In this document: piece by piece, positions 56,272 through 64,000 of the stretch | How positions within the stretch are numbered: position 1 is the stretch's first letter | Layout: each line of letters begins with the position of its first letter | Source of the DNA: Craspedostauros australis | Lineage: Eukaryota > Bacillariophyta > Bacillariophyceae > Mastogloiales > Achnanthaceae | NCBI GenBank assembly: GCA_026770025.1 | Contig: JAMXDE010000061.1 | Span: 62,001-126,000 of the forward strand | Direction: 5' to 3' | Length of the DNA stretch: 64,000 nucleotides | Translations under genes and position numbers: made by a program | Notes under the pieces: model-generated | What the model was told of the DNA's origin: nothing | What the model saw: the letters and a program-made list of their open reading frames with translations, nothing else | Databases searched by the model: none

Positions 56272-57507
56272 TCTCGATAGATGACATCAACGATGAGGGA
56301 ACTGCGGGTATTGTGCCATGAATCAACAACCAGGCAGCCTGACCAAGATGCCGCATGCCTCACGAAGGCGTCATTCATCGCCGACGCCACCCAAAGGAGC
56401 ACACCGAAAAGGGGTTCGGTGTTTCCAACCTATGCATACATGCATTCATCCATCCATCCATACATGCATCCTTCAGAACATCTGGTGGTTCTGATGAGTT
56501 GCGCAACGACACTTTTGTCAGTACCAATGCATGGCCCTTCGGAAGAAAGTCTGCGTTGCAGTCTTACCGAGAGTACACGTAAAGTTAATCACTAGTACCA
56601 AATACACTAATACATGCAACACTACAAGACAAGTGCGGCCGCGAATGCTGCGCCGGCATGATCTTAACAGCGACTAATAGGAGCCCCCGAGTGAGTCGAC
56701 CTGCACTCCGTTATTGGCCTCCAGAAATTTTCTCTCCTACATACTAACCAACCACATATTTGTAATCCTTGTAGGTCTAATACAAATAATTAACCATTAC
56801 AATTTTTAATTAGATCCTATTTTAAGTTTTGTGGACCGATGGATATGCGCCATTTTCGATATCTTTCGTGTTTCAGCCTCTTGCTTACGACTACATCGAT
56901 CCAATTTAACCCTTTGCTGTTCTTTGTTTCAGCGACGTTGTTCCGATTTTGAATTGTTTAGTCTCTTTTTCAGGTGTTTGGATGGGACCATCCAACAGTC
57001 CATCCACGATCGCACTAGTTGTAGAATATTGGGGGAAGCGGCGAATGCGTGTTTACGTTACTTACACCATGTGCTTGTCCAATCCGTCATCTACGTCACG
57101 AAATTGGATACTTTGTCATGAAACACCAATGATATCACGATGCGCAACATCATCAGGTCTGCTTCTTCGTGGCGAAGTGGTTGAGTGGGGTTGGTACTCC
57201 TCGAGTGTTTTGTGTCGTGCTCCTCTCGGACAGTCACTACAATTGCAGGTAAATCTCCACATCCCCCAAAATGTGAGGCTGGTCGAGAGTGGCAAACTCG
57301 ACACACCAAGATGAAAATGGAGCCACATCCAAAAAAATACCACAATGGCCGTCGAACGGTATGCTTGGCGCCGCAACAACCAGCCGGCCAATTCAAGATC
57401 CAAGAACATCGCCGTCACCTCCACGCAACGTTTGGTGGGTGGACGAACGGAGGCGGGAAGAGGAGTTGATTTGGGGCCGTCGTAGGCCCCAGAAATAGGG
57501 CCATAAT
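56272..57507. other. No supported gene; AT-rich intergenic region
   Basis: The stretch 56710-56900 is AT-rich. At 56663-56684 the sequence CTTAACAGCGACTAATAGGA nearly matches the B2 LTR near 19005 (CTTAACACGACTAATAGGA), possibly an old LTR scrap. CATCCATC-type short repeats lie near 56448-56475. A hairpin GGGGCC/GGCCCC lies at 57473-57490. Confidence 0.4.
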
Positions 57508-58353
57508 TTGGCTCCAAATCGGCTCATTGGTTTTGGCCTGTGTGTGGCACACACAGGCCATATCAGCACCTATGGATGCACAAGATGCCTCAAGGAGGCC
57601 AAGACAAAGGCACCCTCGAAGTTTGAGGCTCGCGGAGCACCGGGAAGGTCTCCGCGCGGAGGAAAAGGTGGTTTTGAGGAGTTTTTGTTGGGGCTCGCGC
57701 GGCACCAGTCGCGTGGCTTTGGCTGTGAGGGGCGATGGGACGACGCCCCTCAATCGCGAAGCCACCCATACAAGATTCGTGCAACATCAATTGAAGATGC
57801 ACGTCGTGAAGTGTGCGCCATAGCGACAGTGTACAAGAGGCTGCAGCTGACCATATCTGCAGAATGGTTGTTGTTGGTGGGAGCAAAAAATGCCCCACCA
57901 CATCATCATATGGAGGTGTATCACGTCGGCCAGGCACTCCCAGCCCATTCTGGATGCATCTGCATGTTGCCATGGAGTGTGGGAATGCACGAGGAGCACT
58001 TGGAAGGGCTGAAAGGATTGTATGAATGCGATACAGATCCAAATCTGCATCGTGACCAGATTGAAAATGCTTTTTTGGAAATCGCTCTGTTTCAGTGTGT
58101 GGCTGCATTGCTGCATGCAGAACCAATGTCTGAGGCCAACCTTCATGGAGCGGATAGCTGGGGGGTATGCAGAGCGAATGATCTGATCAGTTTGCTGAAA
58201 TACAAGGATGATGATGATGATAATGATCATGTGTGCTCATTGGAGGGCAACATTGTGCCATCGATCATTTTTTTCGAATCCACCACACAACACACAGCAA
58301 ACCAACATGACTTCCAAAATATTTTCAATACTCATTTAACTTCAATATTCTGA
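57508..58353 (+). CDS. Hypothetical protein, uncertain
   Basis: A 281-codon frame. The C-terminal two thirds (from about 57770, HPYKIRATSIEDARR...) have protein-like composition; a GAT-repeat gives a poly-Asp stretch near 58210. The first third overlaps a hairpin and competing frames, so the start is doubtful. No family recognised. Confidence 0.3.
   Translation: MAPNRLIGFGLCVAHTGHISTYGCTRCLKEAKTKAPSKFEARGAPGRSPRGGKGGFEEFLLGLARHQSRGFGCEGRWDDAPQSRSHPYKIRATSIEDARREVCAIATVYKRLQLTISAEWLLLVGAKNAPPHHHMEVYHVGQALPAHSGCICMLPWSVGMHEEHLEGLKGLYECDTDPNLHRDQIENAFLEIALFQCVAALLHAEPMSEANLHGADSWGVCRANDLISLLKYKDDDDDNDHVCSLEGNIVPSIIFFESTTQHTANQHDFQNIFNTHLTSIF
57535..57559. repeat. 25-bp hairpin
   Basis: GGCCTGTGTGT and its exact reverse complement separated by GGC, extendable by one A/T pair. 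There is no T-run after it, so it is not a typical terminator. Confidence 0.8.
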
Positions 58354-59240
58354 TTAACAGATAGCCAGGCGTCTGAGCGCAATGTTTAGTTTTAATTGTA
58401 AGCGATGTGTTGTTGAGATATGGCATGACAAGCAGATATTGGATGTGCTTTTTGGATGGCCTCTAGACTCGGTTTAGTAGCATGGTCTGCCACCCACAAA
58501 ACTCCACAACTCGCGTTATCGCGGCAGTACATGCCCATCACAAAATTTCCGTCTCATCATCCAACACAGCCTCACTTTCTGCGTTGGCCTTCATTAGAGA
58601 GTTATCGCATTCAGCTCCCTCAGCTGATGTCAATTGTCACAGTTCGCATTGACTCTCGAGTAGAGAAATTGCACAGGACTGATTCGTGACATAATCCTGC
58701 ATGGATTAACTCGAGCGAATTTGAGCCTATCCTATGACCAATGTATCAAGCTTAGACAAGTTCGATGCATTTTCGGTTCGGCAACATCCTATTTTGGTCA
58801 TGCCTGTTCTGAGATTGTAGATAATGGCCAGAGAATAGAAATATATAAAAATTTGTTGTGATGGGAGTGTTGTTGTTGTTCTCTTAAATGCTGTTGTTCG
58901 AAATTGAATGCATACGGCGTAGCATCGGTACGAACATAGATATCAATCAACGACAAGAACGACCAAAACTGTACAAATGAAGCATCATGATTGGCTGTTT
59001 TTTGCTTACGCGTGGAAGTGATATTTTTTGCCGGGACTGTACGAGCTGAGAACATTTCAGGAACACCCAACAATTTGTCCACATTTCTGGTCGAAATACA
59101 ACCACAATATTGCCGGACAAGAAAAAGGACAAAACATGGCCTCTTATTGAATGTGTCAAAATTGCGTTAGAACTCATGACTAATTCGATCAAGAGTCCGA
59201 AACCTGTATTCTGTTAGCGGACATATACGGACAGACTCGA
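58354..59240. other. No supported gene
   Basis: Short frames only, mostly on the minus strand, without recognisable domains. A mildly AT-rich segment lies at 58810-58900. Confidence 0.4.
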
Positions 59241-59340
59241 CCTATTCGGACACGTACGGACAAATCCGGACAGATCTGGACAAATCTGGACAAATCCGGA
59301 CAAATCTGGACAAATCTGGACAAATCCGGACAGCACTGGA
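59241..59340 (+). repeat. 10-bp minisatellite, ten units
   Basis: Ten exact 10-bp steps with consensus CAAATCYGGA. The central units are best conserved; edge units degrade (CCTATTCGGA, CAGCACTGGA). Confidence 0.93.
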
Positions 59341-59938
59341 ACACAAGAGATTACTCAATCCAATAGAACAGATCTAGTTGTGGGCCCAAATGTGTCCTAT
59401 CAACTGTTATCTTCTGAGAATATGAATGTTGTGTGTGGAAGTTATGAGCAAATTCACTAACCAGGTCTTTTTGGAGACCAAAGTGGACTAACCAGGTCGT
59501 GTTGGTGCCTGACACGAGGATTGGATCAATGAAATGGCCGGCGTATCACTGCGACAGACTCGAAAATAATGATTTAGCCACAGAGTCAACACATCAACCA
59601 TTTCTTGGTGGGACAGTGTAAAGTACTCTAGTTTGTGATGTTGTTGATGAATCCTGTTGAGCAGAGGGTCGAACCAACTATATTGCATACTGACATCAAC
59701 CATTGGCATGTACCTACCTTGGAACGGTCTACATTCAACTGCAAGGAGGTTCAGATCACCTGTAGTCAGTTCCTGAGATACCATTTGGTCACTGTGTGTA
59801 CTGTGTTGGCCATATGTGCATACAAAAGGTCAAGCATACTTGATCATAACAACCCCACTACTCCAAGCGCACTCTATAGGTTACAGCGACGAAGTTTGAG
59901 ACCTTAGATCCATCTGCAAGGTGCTCAAATCTGGATAT
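59341..59938. other. No supported gene; flank of copia B1
   Basis: Contains CACTAACCAGGTCTTTTTGG and a second ACTAACCAGGTCG about 35 nt later, loosely resembling 36475-36530. Otherwise short frames only. Confidence 0.35.
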
Positions 59939-60562
59939 TGTTAGAACGAAATCAAGGATGGGATTCCGCACCGAAACGTAGAGTGATCAGATCGTTGTTG
60001 GGGTGAGGATGAGTGTTTGTTATTGAGTGTTATTCGTATGGTAGTATGAATGCAGGCGAGCTCACAAGATGGATTCTTGAGAACTGTGAGCATGAGAGAG
60101 GCATGACATGATCTCATGCAATTGCAAGTAAAATTAACACGGAGACAACACGACAAATGTGCGTGTTACTGCGTGAAGATGAGGTGCAAAAGGTCAATGA
60201 ACAAAACACCGCGATAGCCCGTGTTGTGAATTACGTCTTCTCACGATGTTGCTAGTAGTACGATCACACGATTGATCGTATTCACTTGAGAAGGTCAGGG
60301 CAAGATTCGCACGTGTCACACCCTAGATCCAAGTCTGTCCTGATTGGGCAGATTGGTTCATCTTGGCAAGAAATCAATTTCCGCGACATTTTGGAACTGT
60401 GTTTGAAGGGAAAACGATTCTTGCGACGCGAAATGCGACACAAATTTGACACAACGGATTTTCGACCAAAATTTCCGTTCGGAACGGAAAAGGTAAGAAA
60501 AGTGGAGATTTCTGATTGGTCGACGGGTGTCGCTATTGTTAGAGATTTAGCGTGCGCTAATA
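59939..60562 (-). repeat. 3' LTR of B1 (624 bp)
   Basis: Plus-strand ends TGTTAGAACG and GCGCTAATA. Aligns end to end with the 632-bp solo LTR at 16502-17133, with scattered substitutions and small indels. Confidence 0.92.
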
Positions 60563-60586
60563 CTCCCCAAAGCGTGTCCCGGACAT

Positions 60587-63500
60587 TCAGGTCTTGTAGG
60601 TCGGGGAAGAGGACTCGGTGTGTCCTTTCCAGAAGAGGATGGGCTTCACGAGGGGCCAGAAGACAGCCCATGGAAGGAACTTCGTCATCACGTCGGCGAC
60701 GTTCTGCGTGCCGGGGATCTTGATGAAGTAGAGGATGCCAGCGGCGACAGCGGACCGGACGCGATGGTAGGCCAGTGCGTTGTGGCGCTTGGAGAGCATG
60801 CTCTTGGGAACCGTGGAGGAGGTGATGACGGATTGGTTGTCGCCCAGCATCCAGCTGGGGCCGTCGATCGGAATGCCCATTTCACGGAGAGCGAGGCGAA
60901 GGGAGATGATCTGCTCCGTAGCTTGGCGGGCAGCAACGAACTCGGACCCGTAGGTGGCGGTCTCAACCGTGCCTTGGCGCTTGGAGAACCATTCGATGGG
61001 GGTCTGGTTTACCATGTGGAGAGCACCGGTAGCGGATCTGCCAGTGACTTGGCAGTGGAGAAGGTTGGCGTCGACGAACGTGGTGGTTCGGACTGGCTTG
61101 CCTTTCGGCTCGGGGATGTCGTCCGGAATCTCCTCAGAGGTCTTCCCGTAGACAGAGTAAATCCAGTCATGGTTGGGAACCTCGTAGTGAAGATCGAAGC
61201 GGGGAACGCAAGTGCGGAAGCGGATGGCTGCATCCGGGTGTTTTCGAAGATACCCGTAGATGCGCTTGGCGCGGTCCAGATGTCCTTGGCGGGGAGCCGA
61301 GCGGAAGCGTGCCAGCGTCATGACGGCGACAGAGATGTCGAACCGCCCAAGGGAGATGCACCACTGTAGGGCACCGATGAGCGACATGAACTTGCGTTTG
61401 TCGGTTTCGCTAAGTTCGGAAGATGTGTCGAGCTCCGGACTGTCGGCCTTGTCGAGTGGGCAGCTGATCTTGCGGGGAAGCTTGCCGAACATGCGTTCGT
61501 AGTTCTCCATCATCCGCTTGATGTAGGATTGCGGGGAGAGCTTGAGAGTGCCGTCGGGATCACGGCCGAAGTCAGCACCGAGATGGTACTTGATAGGACC
61601 AACTCCCTTGAGCTGGTACCCGTACTTCGAAGAGAGGATGTCGAAGAAGGCCTTGGGGTCGGCCATCGTCGCGGTGAGATCATCGACGTAGACGCAGACG
61701 TACTCCCAATGGGAGTTGGCGTCACGCATCCAGACGTCGGGATCGGAGCGGCATTGGAGGAAACCCATGTCGCGAAGGGTGTCGGCGAGGGCCTCATGGA
61801 ATCGGGCGCCCGATGTGCGCAGGCCGTAGAGTGCCTTGACTATCTGCATGGTATGACCAGCAAAGTCACCGAATTCGTCGCCGGCGATGAAGCAGATGCG
61901 TTCTTGAGTGAAGGCCTCAAGATACGCATTGCCGATGTCTCCAACCCACGTTGGGATGCCGTTGAGTTCGCCGGCGAGGAGGGAGAGGCGGAGAGAGCGA
62001 AGACTGACCACACCTGCGTAGGATGCATCCTTGCAGGGGTCGGTGAGATGACCACCAGCGACGCAGCGTGCCTTGTGGCGGAGGTTGTGCTTCACAGCGT
62101 AGACCCATTGAAGGCGGATCTTCTGGAAGCCAGAGGGGACAGGGGCGCCTTTGCCGAGAGACTTGAAGGTGTGGTACCCGAAGAGTTGGTCCATCTCCTT
62201 CTTCTCGGCATCGGCCCAGAGAGTGTTGCCGTTCTTATCGTCGAGTCGCAGCGCTTCCTTGTGGTTGCGGGGGACTTGGACGCCGAACTGGAAGGTGGGA
62301 GCGTGGTTGAAGGTCTTGGATTTGTGGACCTGGCGCTCGAGACGATGGGTGCGGATGGCGAGGCGCTTGAGGCGCTTCCAGCCAGGCTCGTCGAGCAGCT
62401 CGTGGCGGCGGCCGTAGGCAGCGCAGGAGACAGGATCATCCTGAATCATGATGGAGAGGGGTTCGGTGGAGGTGGAGCCGTCTCCCCATTTGACGATGAC
62501 GTTGAAGCTGGATCCCTTGTAGGAGGGAGAGGAAGATGAGAGGGGACCCTCGTGTCCGATGATGGAGTCGAACTCCCACTTGGCGTCAGGGTCGTCGTTG
62601 TGCTCCTGTTGCCGTTCGATGATGTCGGCGAGCTCAACGTAGGAGATGAGGTCATGCGTCTCCCCATCAGCCAGTGCGAGTAGCATCTTGATGCGTTGGT
62701 GGTTGGCTGCGTCAAGGTCATTGACCTTTTGCACCACCTCCGCTTTGACTTGCTGGCCATCCTTCTCGTGGATGAAGGTCATCCCAACGAGATCCTCGGG
62801 AGAGAACTTCGGGATGTGGACCTTGGCATTCCCCACTGTTTCAGGGTCTGTGCCGCGGCGGTCAGCCAGGATGGAATCGGCGAGGGAGTGTACGATGGGG
62901 TCGGAGTCAGGAGGGACGGAGATGTCGTCGTCTGGCTCCCCATTCGCCACATTCATGGCATCAGAGCCATCGTCCTCCCCAACAATGGGGAAGGGGAAGT
63001 CCGCACGAAGATTGCGGGTGGCAGAGTCGTCGGCAGGTCGGATGGCAGACCGAGGAAGAAGTCGTTGGGTCTCGTCGTCAAGGACCCAGAAGGTAAGATC
63101 ATCGCCTTTGTGAAGGCAGGGACCGGCCCAGCGTCCACTGCGCTCCTTGGACTGGCTGGGGAAGGTGGGGTTGTCAACCCGGTAGTAGACAGGCTGCCAC
63201 CATCGGTAGGACAGGAACTTGGAGATGTCCGGTCGCTGTCCGAAGGCGGCTTGAAGGGGGGTGATGGAGCCAGCGGTGACCTGCGCGATGTGATTGAAGA
63301 GATCAACCACATAGAGCGTGCAGATCAGCCAGAAGCGGTCGGGAGTACCCGTGCGATCCATCACACCGTTGGTTGTGCGTTTGATATCCTGGATCCGGCG
63401 TTCCGCGCCGTTCTGGTGTTGATGCTCCGGCTCACTCTGGTGATCACGGATGTGATACTGCCGGAGGATCTCCATAACCTTGTTACCGATCTGCGCCTTG

Positions 63501-64000
63501 GCATTATCGGACATCAGTAGGTCGGGAGCCCCGTGGCGTCGGATGAAGTCACGGAGAGTGTCGGAGATGCGGCTCTCGGATGGCATGGGAAAGCCGGCCG
63601 TGAACCGAGAGTCGAGAGCGACGTACACCTGAAGCATGGTGCAGCCGCCATGGCCGGGAACCCCGTCGTCGTGAGCAGGGGTATCGGAGAAGAGCGTATC
63701 CATTGCAACCGTCTCATGGAGACGGTCGACGTTGGCCGCTGGGAACCGAGACTTGAAATGCTTGCGCATGGAGAAGCGCTCGGCGGTACGGTACCACTGG
63801 GAGGTACACCGAAGAGTGTCGCGAACGCGACGAGCTGGAATCCAGCCGAAGTGGGGTCGGAGAGCCTTGTAGTCGGCAGGCTTGCGAGTGGCAATGATGC
63901 TGCCCGGGTTGTCAGCGATGTCGGCTTGGCGAGCACCAGTGTAGGCCGTGAGAACGGTAGAGTTGTTCTCGCGGCGCTGGAGTGCTGCGGCGTCATCATC
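60587..64000 (-). CDS. Pol of copia B1, 5' end outside window
   Basis: Open without interruption from the window edge to a stop at 60587, about 1,137 codons. The visible part starts in the region between protease and integrase. Integrase has VALDSRF, LMSDNAKAQI and NGAERRIQD. RT has YVDD near 61690 with YGLRTSGARF before it. RNase H has FVDANLLHC, YGSEFVAARQ and LGDNQSV. The last residues (WKGHTESSSPTYKT) differ from B2. B2 continues as LNCYLHRDTLWGVL; in B1 a similar LNVRDTLWGVL lies in another frame, so an indel has changed the C-terminus by about 15 residues outside the catalytic core. All visible catalytic motifs are intact. Confidence 0.92.
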   Translation of the reverse strand, partial: DDDAAALQRRENNSTVLTAYTGARQADIADNPGSIIATRKPADYKALRPHFGWIPARRVRDTLRCTSQWYRTAERFSMRKHFKSRFPAANVDRLHETVAMDTLFSDTPAHDDGVPGHGGCTMLQVYVALDSRFTAGFPMPSESRISDTLRDFIRRHGAPDLLMSDNAKAQIGNKVMEILRQYHIRDHQSEPEHQHQNGAERRIQDIKRTTNGVMDRTGTPDRFWLICTLYVVDLFNHIAQVTAGSITPLQAAFGQRPDISKFLSYRWWQPVYYRVDNPTFPSQSKERSGRWAGPCLHKGDDLTFWVLDDETQRLLPRSAIRPADDSATRNLRADFPFPIVGEDDGSDAMNVANGEPDDDISVPPDSDPIVHSLADSILADRRGTDPETVGNAKVHIPKFSPEDLVGMTFIHEKDGQQVKAEVVQKVNDLDAANHQRIKMLLALADGETHDLISYVELADIIERQQEHNDDPDAKWEFDSIIGHEGPLSSSSPSYKGSSFNVIVKWGDGSTSTEPLSIMIQDDPVSCAAYGRRHELLDEPGWKRLKRLAIRTHRLERQVHKSKTFNHAPTFQFGVQVPRNHKEALRLDDKNGNTLWADAEKKEMDQLFGYHTFKSLGKGAPVPSGFQKIRLQWVYAVKHNLRHKARCVAGGHLTDPCKDASYAGVVSLRSLRLSLLAGELNGIPTWVGDIGNAYLEAFTQERICFIAGDEFGDFAGHTMQIVKALYGLRTSGARFHEALADTLRDMGFLQCRSDPDVWMRDANSHWEYVCVYVDDLTATMADPKAFFDILSSKYGYQLKGVGPIKYHLGADFGRDPDGTLKLSPQSYIKRMMENYERMFGKLPRKISCPLDKADSPELDTSSELSETDKRKFMSLIGALQWCISLGRFDISVAVMTLARFRSAPRQGHLDRAKRIYGYLRKHPDAAIRFRTCVPRFDLHYEVPNHDWIYSVYGKTSEEIPDDIPEPKGKPVRTTTFVDANLLHCQVTGRSATGALHMVNQTPIEWFSKRQGTVETATYGSEFVAARQATEQIISLRLALREMGIPIDGPSWMLGDNQSVITSSTVPKSMLSKRHNALAYHRVRSAVAAGILYFIKIPGTQNVADVMTKFLPWAVFWPLVKPILFWKGHTESSSPTYKT

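Larger units (their letters stand above)
59939..64000 (-). mobile_element. Copia element B1 (minus strand), right side outside window
   Basis: 3' LTR at 59939-60562, the shared CTCCCCAAAG purine-tract complement, then a pol frame continuing to the window edge. Gag and the 5' LTR lie beyond 64000. Same family as B2 and the solo LTR at 16502-17133. Confidence 0.92.

Noticed and set aside
59241-59340. CRISPR-like array
   Set aside because: Units are contiguous 10-mers without spacers; no cas genes; the setting is eukaryotic.

Overview
The window reads as an accessory, transposon-dominated stretch of a eukaryotic nuclear genome, most likely a diatom or related ochrophyte. The evidence is several Ty1/copia retrotransposons. 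One carries a protease written LDSHADT instead of the usual DSG, and another block encodes a long Gag ending in a CX2C/HX4H knuckle; I associate both with diatom CoDi-type copia elements. There is also a degenerate TTAGGG-like tract. I see no tRNA, rRNA or CRISPR. Genus-level placement is not possible from sequence alone.

Layout. 1-5336: the 3' end of a transposon-associated gene, a decayed gene on the minus strand, and a duplicated block carrying interstitial telomere-like repeats. 5361-18435: left arm of a long inverted repeat, containing a TA-flanked TIR element and interrupted by a degenerate copia element (called A here), whose own pol is split by a solo LTR of a second family (B). 18436-24940: a B-family copia on the minus strand (B2) with two nonsense codons and only one recognisable LTR. 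24941-37907: a Gag-only CoDi-like gene (D) whose leader is split by a complete, apparently intact copia element (C1) with two 793-bp LTRs, followed by 1.8 kb with no recognised gene. 37908-45014: a second C-family element (C2) in the opposite orientation, with one nonsense codon and a nearly absent 3' LTR. 45015-45384: part of a B2-type LTR. 45524-51718: right arm of the inverted repeat, nearly identical to the left arm but lacking element A and carrying its own 170-bp TG..CA insertion. 51719-59938: a 1,076-residue NTPase-plus-nuclease protein resembling the Crinkler/RHS effector class, then low-information sequence. 59939-64000: a B-family copia (B1), minus strand, running off the right edge with uninterrupted pol.

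The nesting gives a relative history. The two arms were duplicated in inverted orientation first. Element A then entered only the left arm, and a B solo LTR formed inside A. The 170-bp LTR-like element entered only the right arm. C1 looks youngest, because its LTRs look the same throughout and its 2,083-codon ORF is open. The main non-retroelement gene of interest is the NTPase-nuclease gene just outside the right arm. The breakpoints are themselves odd: a 52-bp near-perfect palindrome sits exactly on the left outer breakpoint, and an 82-bp inverted pair lies just outside the right one.
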